NCBI GenBank assembly: GCA_913041325.1
Contig: CAJWHU010000080.1
Location: 1-7,041 of the forward strand
From: an uncultured Fidelibacterota bacterium
GTDB lineage: Bacteria; Marinisomatota; Marinisomatia; Marinisomatales; UBA1611
DNA length: 7,041 nucleotides
Direction of reading: 5' to 3'
The notes beneath the pieces were generated by a model that did not search any database, was not told the DNA's origin, and saw only the letters and a list, made by a program, of their open reading frames with translations. The translations under genes were made by a program, and so were the position numbers. The first letter of the stretch is position 1. Each line of letters begins with the position of its first letter. Below are positions 1-6,885 of the stretch, in pieces.

Positions 1-1855
1 CCATTTGCCCTGAAAGTGAAGCGCCATCATCCATCCACAACTCTACCCACTCAACAGGCGTAGCTGAAACCGTGCCAGTAGGTCCTGATTCTGATCCGTC
101 TGGATAAATCGCGGTAACGTAATAATAGTAAGTAGTGCTATTAATTACATCTTCATCAAGATAAGAAGTAACATTTGGTCCTACTTCTGCGATTTCTTGA
201 AAGCCTGTAGAATTATTAAGCGAGCGATAAACTTTAAATGCATCTAACTCTACTGGCCTATTCTGAGTTAAATTTGGTTGCTGAAGATCAACTTTCTGAC
301 CATAAGGTATTCCGCCCCCAAACCGAGAAAGTACCTCATCTTTTGGAGCTGAGAGTGCCCATGCACCTAATTCTGTGAGCTCATAATGAACTAAGCGATC
401 TAATTCCCTAGCAGCAAAAGTTATAAAAACATCATCTACCGCCCACCCAGAAGCCCAAGCTCCGTTATCGTTGGAATGAAAAACAACGTGAAGATTTGGA
501 ACTCCAGCATATTGAGAAAGATCGACTGTTTCTACCACCCATTCAGGGCTAGGGTCTAATGTTACGATTTCTGTGAAATTTACACCATCAGTGCTAATTA
601 ACACATGAGCTGTTTGACCGTAAGCCCCATCATAATACGATGCAAAATTTAAAGTGATCATTTGGGCACCGCTTACATTTAATCCTGGCGTAATTAAATA
701 GTCAACCGAACCATCATCATCGGCCATATCATCATTAGAGCACATGTACCAAGTATGTGAAGGCACAGTCCAGAAGGCACTAGAACCATCTTGTGTAATG
801 AACCAACCTTGAGCAGAATTAGTAGTTGTAATCCATTCTTCAGGAATAACTCCTTCTTCAAAATCCTCTTCAAAGTCTGAAGGAATAGGTCCATATGGAG
901 GGTCCCAACTTAATAAGACTTGAGCGTCCATCCCACTTTGCGCTTGAAGGTTATGAGGCTCTTCAATGTACCCTGGAGTAACGGTCACGGTACCGGAATC
1001 AATTCCTGCGACATAGTATGAACCTCCAATGTCATCAGTAATAGTAACATTCTCAAAATTAACTCCAACATTAGAATTATAAGCATTTTCACTGATAGTC
1101 ATTTCCATAATAGCAACAGGCCCTGAACCTAAGGCAATATTTTGATTTTCAGGGCTGTAGATTATTACCCTAGTTGCGCCATTAGCAAGCTCGTTAAAGT
1201 CGATCTGAAAACCATCTGTGCGATCCGTTGTCGTAAAGCCCGTGACGTCGAGATAGTTCGGGGTGTCATACATATCAAACTGAACTCCACCCACTAAGCT
1301 TGAATTTTGTATACTGATATCAACAGAGACTTGCTCTAATACGTCTCCTGTGTCAGGAGTATCGCTTGAAAAGAATACTACATTGCCTATAGTAACAGAA
1401 CCGTTTACAATAAATCCAGATAAAACACCTCCATCAGCATCACTCACTGTTAGATCGAAAGCCTCAAGGTCTACTAATGCTGATAGGACATCCATACCAC
1501 TATAGTGAAGATTTAAAACAACCTCATCCGTTCCAGGAGGAATTCCATCACCAGTGTTTGAATAAAAAACAACTCTTGATAATCCGTTATCTAATACATT
1601 GAAATCAACAGAGAAAGCATTTTCGTTTACAGCACTCACACCCGATAGATTGATAATTGCAGGTATTGACACTATATCAAATTGGAAGCCTCCAACAGCT
1701 TCATTTGGGTTTGATACTGTAACAGGGACAACAATGTCTTCTGTATATCCATCAACATTTACACTGCCTATCGAGACAGTTACTTCTGAAAATGCAAAAT
1801 TAGAAGCAACTATAAAAATTGCAATTTGAAAAAATAACTTGTATCTGGGTAACAT
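1..1855 (-). CDS. Large secreted multidomain surface protein (cohesin-like modules, choice-of-anchor-J domain, FnIII), 3' end missing
   Basis: The frame stays open from an ATG at 1853-1855 to the left edge: 618 codons, no stop, C-terminus outside the window. Residues 1-23 form a signal peptide (basic start, hydrophobic core about 7-22, likely cleavage after AFS), so it should cross the inner membrane by Sec. Two related beta-rich modules follow (about 25-157 and 158-294), cohesin-like in pattern. Residues 299-320 resemble the first strands of a fibronectin type III domain (LLSWDPP). About 328-480 look like a choice-of-anchor-J / cleaved-adhesin domain: an acidic, probably calcium-binding stretch CSNDDMADDDG (372-382), then DYLITP, and a closing GWAVDDV (470-476). 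Residues 537-600 look like the rest of the FnIII domain (FKVYR, TYYYYVTA). A further domain starts near 603. The start is fixed by a strong Shine-Dalgarno. Adhesion or polymer/protein binding outside the cell is inferred; no catalytic motif is visible. A C-terminal sorting signal (for example type IX) could lie off-window. Confidence 0.85.
   Translation of the reverse strand, partial: MLPRYKLFFQIAIFIVASNFAFSEVTVSIGSVNVDGYTEDIVVPVTVSNPNEAVGGFQFDIVSIPAIINLSGVSAVNENAFSVDFNVLDNGLSRVVFYSNTGDGIPPGTDEVVLNLHYSGMDVLSALVDLEAFDLTVSDADGGVLSGFIVNGSVTIGNVVFFSSDTPDTGDVLEQVSVDISIQNSSLVGGVQFDMYDTPNYLDVTGFTTTDRTDGFQIDFNELANGATRVIIYSPENQNIALGSGPVAIMEMTISENAYNSNVGVNFENVTITDDIGGSYYVAGIDSGTVTVTPGYIEEPHNLQAQSGMDAQVLLSWDPPYGPIPSDFEEDFEEGVIPEEWITTTNSAQGWFITQDGSSAFWTVPSHTWYMCSNDDMADDDGSVDYLITPGLNVSGAQMITLNFASYYDGAYGQTAHVLISTDGVNFTEIVTLDPSPEWVVETVDLSQYAGVPNLHVVFHSNDNGAWASGWAVDDVFITFAARELDRLVHYELTELGAWALSAPKDEVLSRFGGGIPYGQKVDLQQPNLTQNRPVELDAFKVYRSLNNSTGFQEIAEVGPNVTSYLDEDVINSTTYYYYVTAIYPDGSESGPTGTVSATPVEWVELWMDDGASLSGQM
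974..1783 (-). repeat. Two tandem diverged cohesin-like modules within the secreted protein
   Basis: Residues 25-157 (module 1) and 158-294 (module 2) share the same order of landmarks. GGFQFDI (55-61) matches GGVQFDM (189-195). LDNGLSRVVFYS (88-99) matches ELANGATRVIIYSP (222-235). Each module ends in a Gly-rich turn followed by a GSVTI or GTVTV strand (152-156, 288-292). This is an in-gene duplication that has diverged at protein level. The pattern recalls cohesin and related carbohydrate-binding beta-sandwich folds; the exact family is an inference from motif layout. Confidence 0.6.
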
Positions 1856-1978
1856 TCTCTTCTCCTGAAATATCAAAACAATATATTAAAAATTTTGTGA
1901 TTACTTTTCTACTTTAGAGTATTAAGCTATAAATGTATGTATAAAATAACGATTTTCTGCCGATAATTCACTCATAAA
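1856..1978 (-). other. AT-rich intergenic gap before the secreted-protein gene
   Basis: These 123 bp separate the PLP enzyme stop from the secreted-protein start. Apart from the Shine-Dalgarno at its left end I see no convincing hairpin terminator followed by a T run, and no good promoter. TTATCG and TATACA stand 17 bp apart on the minus strand but match the sigma-70 consensus poorly. It cannot be told from sequence alone whether the secreted protein has its own promoter or is read through from the upstream genes. Confidence 0.4.
1861..1866 (-). promoter_or_regulatory. Strong Shine-Dalgarno of the secreted-protein gene
   Basis: Read on the minus strand, AGGAGA lies 5 nt before the ATG at 1855. 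It decides the start of the large secreted protein. The nusB, secA and PLP-enzyme starts in this window lack a comparable purine-rich site, so this gene stands out. Confidence 0.75.
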
Positions 1979-3142
1979 TTATTCACCCAGAGCCTGAGCT
2001 AAATCGTTAATAAGATCTTCTATGTGTTCAATACCCACCGATAGTCTCACTAAATTTGGTGATAACTCCATTGATTTTTTTATTTCGCTTGGGACAGAAG
2101 CATGTGTCATCTCATAAGGAACACACACAAGACTTTCAACCCCACCAAGGCTCTCAGCTAAAGTAAATAGTCTAGTTTTTTTTAGGAAAATTTCACGTAC
2201 TTTTAATGTCTCGCATTCAAAAGAAATCATAGATCCATATATAGAATCTCCGGAAGGGTTTTTTTGCTGCCTTGCAGCGAGATAATGTTGGCTATGGCTT
2301 GACAGACCAGGATATATGACTGATTTTACTTTTGAAAATTTTTGTAATGTTTGTGCTATTATCATTGCATTATTAGAATGTCGTTGAACTCTCAAAGCTA
2401 GAGTTTTTGTGCTCCTTAGTAACATCCATGAATCAAAAGGACTTAATATTGCTCCTCCTGACTTTTGAATAAAATAAAGCTCTTCGGCAATTGAAGAGTC
2501 ATTGGTAACTAAAACACCAGCAACAAGATCACTGTGACCTCCAATAAATTTGGTAGCACTATGCATGACTACATCAGCACCAAGGCTGATAGGACTTTGT
2601 CCATAAGGGCTCATAAAGGTATTATCGATAGCTAATTTCACACCCTTAGATTTTGATAAATTTGATAAGCCTTTGATATCACATAATTCAAGGAGAGGGT
2701 TAGTAGGAGTTTCAGCAAAAATCCATTTTGTATTTGGCTTAATACTTAATTCAACCTTATCTAAGTATCGAGTATCAATAAAATCAAATTCAAATCCTTG
2801 TTTTGCCAATAATTGGGTCGCTAACCGATAAGTACCCCCATAAACATTCCTGCCAATGAGAGCATGGTCGCCTTTATTCATCGTTTGAAATAATGCTGTA
2901 ATGGCAGCCATGCCGCTGGAAAACGCAATCCCATAGCCAGCATCCTCCAAAGAAGAAATGTTTTTTTCAAATCTTTCTCTTGAAGGGTTTCTCGCTCTTG
3001 CATAATCAAATCCTCGATGAACACCTACACCATCTTGCTTAAATGTAGATGAAAAATGTAGCGGAGAAATTACAGCTCCAGTTTCTTTATCTGGATGATT
3101 TCCTACATGAATAGCTTTAGTATTAAAATTTTTATTTTTCAC
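1979..3142 (-). CDS. Cystathionine gamma-synthase / gamma-lyase family PLP enzyme
   Basis: A 387-residue fold-type I PLP enzyme of Cys/Met metabolism, full length for the family and cytosolic. K198 in SATKFIGGHSD is the Schiff-base lysine. Y47 and R49 (DYARARNPS) should contact the PLP phosphate of the partner subunit, SSGMA (75-79) the phosphate, Y101 stacks on the ring, D173 (IDNTF) pairs with the pyridine nitrogen, and R106 and R366 (VRLSVG) bind substrate carboxylates. E330-S331 in LAESLGG are typical of gamma-synthases and gamma-lyases rather than beta-lyases. D46 matches Asp in E. coli MetB where eukaryotic gamma-lyases have Glu, while THASVP (346-351) resembles gamma-lyases. It therefore either joins cysteine to an activated homoserine (methionine synthesis) or cleaves cystathionine to cysteine, 2-oxobutyrate and ammonia; I leave the symbol blank. 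The start is GTG, 1 nt after the secA stop (TAA-A-GTG), with no Shine-Dalgarno. The next Met is residue 78, inside the fold, so GTG is the credible start and translational coupling to secA is likely. Confidence 0.9.
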   Translation of the reverse strand: MKNKNFNTKAIHVGNHPDKETGAVISPLHFSSTFKQDGVGVHRGFDYARARNPSRERFEKNISSLEDAGYGIAFSSGMAAITALFQTMNKGDHALIGRNVYGGTYRLATQLLAKQGFEFDFIDTRYLDKVELSIKPNTKWIFAETPTNPLLELCDIKGLSNLSKSKGVKLAIDNTFMSPYGQSPISLGADVVMHSATKFIGGHSDLVAGVLVTNDSSIAEELYFIQKSGGAILSPFDSWMLLRSTKTLALRVQRHSNNAMIIAQTLQKFSKVKSVIYPGLSSHSQHYLAARQQKNPSGDSIYGSMISFECETLKVREIFLKKTRLFTLAESLGGVESLVCVPYEMTHASVPSEIKKSMELSPNLVRLSVGIEHIEDLINDLAQALGE

Positions 3143-3143
3143 T

Positions 3144-6100
3144 TTATACTTGTGTAAAACCCTTATTTAGATAACTCTGAAGTTTCTTGTATTTAATCTC
3201 AACTTGCTTGCCATCTGGACTTTGAACTAATATCCTTTGATTGCGACCCATTTTTTGATCTACTTTCACAGGAGTCCTAACATGGCTAGGTTGGTTTGTA
3301 TTTCGACTTTTGAGCCCCATTCCTGTGGTTTCTTGATGGGAGGTCTCTACATTCTTTAAAATAGGTTTTATTGAGGTGGTTGATTCTTCCATTCCCTGAA
3401 GCTTAGTCCGAAAAAGCCTCTGAATAGTAGTAGCACTCATGTCAGCCATCATTTCTTGAAACATTTTAAATCCTTCAGATTTGTATTCGAGTAGTGGATT
3501 TTTTTGTCCGTATGCTCGAAGATTGATACCTTCTCTGAGTTGGTCCATCGCATAAAGATGGTCTTTCCATTTTTCATCGATAGTTCTAAGAGTTATATAT
3601 CGCTCAAAGCTCCTAATAATCTGCTCCGGGATTAAATCTTCTCTTGCTTTATAAATGGATTTTGCTTCGCTTAAAATCCAATCAATAATTTTTTCATTGT
3701 TGTCAATTTCATCAAGCTCACTTTGCAACTTTTCATAAGAGATATCCACCATAATATGTGAAGCGAAACGCTGTTTTAAATATTCCCAATCCCACATGTC
3801 TGGATCTCCAGTTTCAGCCTGAGAGTTTATTTCTTCGTAAATGAAATCATCTAATACTTGGTAGACAGAATCACGCATTTTTTCGCCGGACAATGCCTGA
3901 TTTCTTATATCATAGACTACCTGCCTTTGTTGATTCATCACATCATCATATTCTAGTAAATGTTTTCTAATCCCAAAATTTCTGACCTCAACTTTTTTTT
4001 GAGCGCCTGAAATTGCTCTTGTAACCATCCCTGCTGAAATTACTTCACCTTCCTCGATGCCCATCCTATCCATAATTGATGCGACTCTATCTGAACTAAA
4101 CAACCTCATTAAATCATCTTCTAGGGATAAATAAAACCTTGAAGATCCAGGATCACCTTGCCTTCCACTCCTACCACGAAGTTGTAAATCAATTCTTCTT
4201 GACTCATGTCTTTCTGTTCCTATAATGTGTAATCCTCCAATATCTTTCACGCCGTCAGCTAGTTTAATATCAGTCCCACGACCAGCCATATTTGTGGCTA
4301 TGGTTACAGCGCTTTTTTGACCTGCCCTAGTAACAATATCAGCTTCACTTTTATGCTGCTTTGCATTTAAAACATTATGCGGAATGTTCTTTCTTTTTAA
4401 CATTCTAGACAATAGTTCGGATACTTCTACAGAAATGGTCCCAACCAAAACTGGTTGCCCTTTTGCGTGACACTCAGAAATTTCATCAATAGCTGCATTA
4501 TATTTTTCTCGTTTTGTCTTATAAACAAGGTCGTCACGGTCATCCCTAGAAATTGGTCTATGAGTTGGAATCACCGTTACGTCTAATCCATATATTGAGC
4601 CCAACTCCTCAGCTTCAGTTTCTGCAGTCCCAGTCATCCCAGCCAGTTTATCGTATAAACGAAAATAATTTTGAACTGTAATCGTTGCCAGTGTTTGAGT
4701 CTCTCGCTCTATTTTAACATTTTCTTTAGCTTCAAGGGCTTGATGCAATCCGTCAGAATATCTTCTTCCAGGTAAAACACGACCTGTAAACTCGTCTACA
4801 ATCATTACCTTCCCATTTTGCAATACATATTCAACATCTTTTTCATAAAGCGTATAAGCTTTTAATAATTGGTTAAAATTATGAATAGTGCTACTTCTTT
4901 CAGCATGCAGTTGGTGTGCCTTTTCTTTTTCAAACTCTTTCTCCTTATCAGATAAGTTTTCACGTTCCTCTACTTCTAATAACAGCTCTCCAAGATCTGG
5001 GATTATAAAGGTTTCTGGATTATCTGGCGACAACACGCTCCTTCCTTTTTCTGTAATATCCATAACATGACTTTTCTCTTCAATTGCAAAGTATAATACG
5101 TCGTCAACCTCATGCATTTTTTTGTCACGAGTATATATTGATTCAGTTTCTTGAGCTAATTTTAAGGTGCCGGTTTCTTGAAATATTTTCATAACTTGTC
5201 GGTGTTTCGGCATTCCTCTCTGAGCCTGCAATAATTTGAGACCTGCATTCTCTTCATCTTTTTGATCAATGAGCATCTTTGCTTCTTTTACAAGATCAGA
5301 AACCAAAGATGTTTGTTTTTTCACAAGATTTTGTACGCCAGGTTTTAACCTAGTAAAAGTTTCATCCACAGGTGTATCTACTGCTCCAGAAATAATTAGC
5401 GGAGTACGTGCTTCATCAATCAACACACTATCAACTTCATCCACTATTGCAAATGAATGGCCTCTTTGTACTTTTTCTTCAGATTGTAAGGCCATATTAT
5501 CGCGTAGATAATCAAATCCAAACTCATTGTTTGTACCATAGGTTATGTCTCGTCCATACATTTCTCTCCTTTTGGTATTATCCATAGAATTCAAAATATA
5601 GCCAACAGTCAAACCTAGCCTCTTATACACCTCTCCCATCCATTCGGCATCTCGCTGGGCAAGGTAGTCATTCACTGTAACAACATGAACTCCTCTGCCT
5701 GTCAGTGCATTCAAGTATATTGGCATTGTTGCAACCAATGTTTTTCCTTCTCCCGTTTTCATTTCTGCGACTTTACCCTTATGAAGAATCATAGCTCCTA
5801 AAATCTGCACATCATAAGGAATCATATTCCATGTGACCTCTTGCCCAGAAACAATCCATTTTTTACCACACATCCTTTTGCAAACAACTTTTACAATAGA
5901 AAAAGCTTCTATCATTATCGTGTCTAAAGCATCTTTTTCAGCTTTTATGATTCTTTCATTCCTAGTTTTTTTATCGATTATATTTTTAACTGATTCTTTT
6001 GCTTCCCGACGTTTGTTCACGACATAATTTCGTAGCTCATTTGTCTTAATAATAAGATCCTCCTCAGATTTATTTACAAATAAATCATAGGACTGATTGA

Positions 6101-6173
6101 TTTTATCTATCTCTGTAGATAATTTTTTTATTTCCCGCTCAGATTTTGTGCCAAATATTTTTGATAATATCAT
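3144..6173 (-). CDS. secA: Preprotein translocase ATPase SecA
   Basis: SecA is the ATP-driven motor that pushes unfolded preproteins through SecYEG at the inner membrane. At 1009 residues it is longer than the 901-residue E. coli protein. Seen in order: Walker A MKTGEGKT (138-145, K144), TVNDYLAQRDAEWMG (166-180), Walker B DEVD (245-248) followed by IDEARTPLIISG, the preprotein-crosslinking domain (about 225-410), VDEFTGR (459-465), the second nucleotide-binding domain with NMAGRGTD (628-635) and motif VI QLRGRSGRQGD (664-674), and the two-helix finger and scaffold region around 855-905. Between IISG and VDEFTGR there are about 85 more residues than in E. coli, mostly near 283-350, as in Bacteroidota SecA. 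The tail keeps GRN (976-978) but has no CxCxSGKKxxxC(H/C) zinc motif. The ATG start has no Shine-Dalgarno and lies 9 nt after the nusB stop; LSKIFGTKSERE is a normal SecA N-terminus. Confidence 0.98.
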   Translation of the reverse strand: MILSKIFGTKSEREIKKLSTEIDKINQSYDLFVNKSEEDLIIKTNELRNYVVNKRREAKESVKNIIDKKTRNERIIKAEKDALDTIMIEAFSIVKVVCKRMCGKKWIVSGQEVTWNMIPYDVQILGAMILHKGKVAEMKTGEGKTLVATMPIYLNALTGRGVHVVTVNDYLAQRDAEWMGEVYKRLGLTVGYILNSMDNTKRREMYGRDITYGTNNEFGFDYLRDNMALQSEEKVQRGHSFAIVDEVDSVLIDEARTPLIISGAVDTPVDETFTRLKPGVQNLVKKQTSLVSDLVKEAKMLIDQKDEENAGLKLLQAQRGMPKHRQVMKIFQETGTLKLAQETESIYTRDKKMHEVDDVLYFAIEEKSHVMDITEKGRSVLSPDNPETFIIPDLGELLLEVEERENLSDKEKEFEKEKAHQLHAERSSTIHNFNQLLKAYTLYEKDVEYVLQNGKVMIVDEFTGRVLPGRRYSDGLHQALEAKENVKIERETQTLATITVQNYFRLYDKLAGMTGTAETEAEELGSIYGLDVTVIPTHRPISRDDRDDLVYKTKREKYNAAIDEISECHAKGQPVLVGTISVEVSELLSRMLKRKNIPHNVLNAKQHKSEADIVTRAGQKSAVTIATNMAGRGTDIKLADGVKDIGGLHIIGTERHESRRIDLQLRGRSGRQGDPGSSRFYLSLEDDLMRLFSSDRVASIMDRMGIEEGEVISAGMVTRAISGAQKKVEVRNFGIRKHLLEYDDVMNQQRQVVYDIRNQALSGEKMRDSVYQVLDDFIYEEINSQAETGDPDMWDWEYLKQRFASHIMVDISYEKLQSELDEIDNNEKIIDWILSEAKSIYKAREDLIPEQIIRSFERYITLRTIDEKWKDHLYAMDQLREGINLRAYGQKNPLLEYKSEGFKMFQEMMADMSATTIQRLFRTKLQGMEESTTSIKPILKNVETSHQETTGMGLKSRNTNQPSHVRTPVKVDQKMGRNQRILVQSPDGKQVEIKYKKLQSYLNKGFTQV

Positions 6174-6182
6174 TTTTGAAAT

Positions 6183-6617
6183 CTAATCTTTATTTTCTTT
6201 TAAATAATCTTTAAAGACTGCATCTAAGATGCCATTAATAAAAATAGGACTTTCATCAGTGCTATAAATTTTTGCTATCTCTACCATTTCAGTTATAGTT
6301 ACTTTCGGAGGAATATCGCTAATATAATAGATTTCACAAATACCCATTTTCAATAAAATTTTATCGATGTTTGCTACACGATCAAGTTCCCAATTCTCTA
6401 GATGAGCTTTAATTATGTCCTCTGCCCATTTCATTTTTGTAAAAACAATATCAAAAAGAGATTTTATAAAATCGTAATGATCATTTAACTCAGGATTTTT
6501 ATTTATCAATTGATTAATAATTTCCGTTCTTTCATTTTTTGAAAACTGATAGGCGAATAAAGCTTCTAAAACACACTGCCTTGCAGCTCTTCTTGGATGC
6601 AAGTTAACTGTTGTCAC
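6183..6617 (-). CDS. nusB: Transcription antitermination factor NusB
   Basis: A 144-residue all-helical RNA-binding protein. NusB pairs with S10 (NusE) and binds boxA RNA to prevent early termination, chiefly in rRNA operons. Family landmarks visible are the Arg-rich start RRAARQCVLEALFAYQ (9-24), WELDRVANIDKILLKMGICE (76-95), the core IPPKVTITEMVEIAKIYST (102-120) and FINGILDAVFKDY (126-138), which corresponds to the usual FVNGVLD segment. Length is normal. The start is GTG: an in-frame TGA lies four codons upstream, an ATG two bases upstream is out of frame and meets TGA at once, and the next Met is residue 62. No Shine-Dalgarno is seen. It is followed after 9 nt by secA, so the two are probably co-transcribed. 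Confidence 0.93.
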   Translation of the reverse strand: MTTVNLHPRRAARQCVLEALFAYQFSKNERTEIINQLINKNPELNDHYDFIKSLFDIVFTKMKWAEDIIKAHLENWELDRVANIDKILLKMGICEIYYISDIPPKVTITEMVEIAKIYSTDESPIFINGILDAVFKDYLKENKD

Positions 6618-6696
6618 ATTTAAACATCACATTTATTTTTCGTAAGCATATAATTTTTTAGTTTTTCAATATTTATAATATTTTGCTCTGTAATTT

Positions 6697-6876
6697 TTAC
6701 TTAAAATAATTTGTTTTCATAGTTGCATATCCAAAAGGTTCAAATATAGGACAGAATTGTAATATTATATGCCCCAAAATTGCCATGAAACAGGATTTTT
6801 TATTTCTACGAAATATTATTTTTTTAAAGTCTCTAAAATCATTTTTATGAATGCTAATTTTATTTCTCAGACTCAT
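6697..6876 (-). CDS. Doubtful 59-residue small ORF between ilvE and nusB
   Basis: An ATG at 6874-6876 opens a 59-codon frame ending in TAA at 6697-6699. It is in the same frame as ilvE and begins three codons after the ilvE stop. The first half is very basic and rich in Lys, Asn, Ile and Phe, as chance translations of AT-rich DNA usually are. The second half (from M31, MAILGHIILQFCPIF) is mildly hydrophobic. There is no Shine-Dalgarno and I recognise no family. Most likely this is non-coding; it is listed because it fills most of the gap. Confidence 0.12.
   Translation of the reverse strand: MSLRNKISIHKNDFRDFKKIIFRRNKKSCFMAILGHIILQFCPIFEPFGYATMKTNYFK
6741..6748 (-). promoter_or_regulatory. 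Possible Bacteroidota-type -7 promoter element upstream of nusB
   Basis: On the minus strand the bases read TATATTTG, an exact match to the TAnnTTTG -7 consensus known from Bacteroidota. The nearest upstream TTG is about 26 bp away, longer than the usual gap to the -33 element, so the match is incomplete. If used, it would give nusB an untranslated leader of roughly 120 nt. AT-rich DNA yields such words by chance. Confidence 0.22.
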
Positions 6877-6885
6877 TCGAACATA

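Larger units (their letters stand above)
6618..6885 (-). other. AT-rich intergenic region between ilvE and nusB
   Basis: This 268 bp stretch is the longest gap in the window and the likeliest place for the promoter of the nusB-secA-PLP enzyme unit. On the minus strand it holds a TATAAT (6764-6769) without a good -35, and a TATATTTG (6741-6748). I see no terminator hairpin for ilvE, no tRNA-like fold and no recognisable riboswitch. One open frame of 59 codons crosses it and is listed separately. Confidence 0.5.

Noticed and set aside
1..48. Possible third cohesin-like module starting near residue 603
   Set aside because: Only about 16 residues are inside the window (VELWMDDGASLSGQM), too few to assign.
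694..894. 66-codon minus-strand open frame
   Set aside because: It lies wholly inside the large secreted-protein gene in another frame; its Leu/Met-rich translation has no family features, whereas the main frame shows clear domains.
1599..1829. 76-codon plus-strand open frame
   Set aside because: It is antisense to the signal peptide and first module of the secreted protein, with no ribosome binding site or recognisable domain.
1856..1978. Possible terminator after the PLP enzyme
   Set aside because: I found no stem of useful length followed by a T run on the minus strand.
4888..5070. Short plus-strand open frames opposite secA (also 5269-5511 and 5833-6027)
   Set aside because: The Ser/Phe-rich translations are typical antisense shadows of a conserved coding sequence; secA is unbroken on the other strand.
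6764..6769. Perfect TATAAT on the minus strand
   Set aside because: No acceptable -35 lies at 16-18 bp (a TGTTTC at best), and the region is so AT-rich that the hexamer is expected by chance; mentioned in the gap description only.
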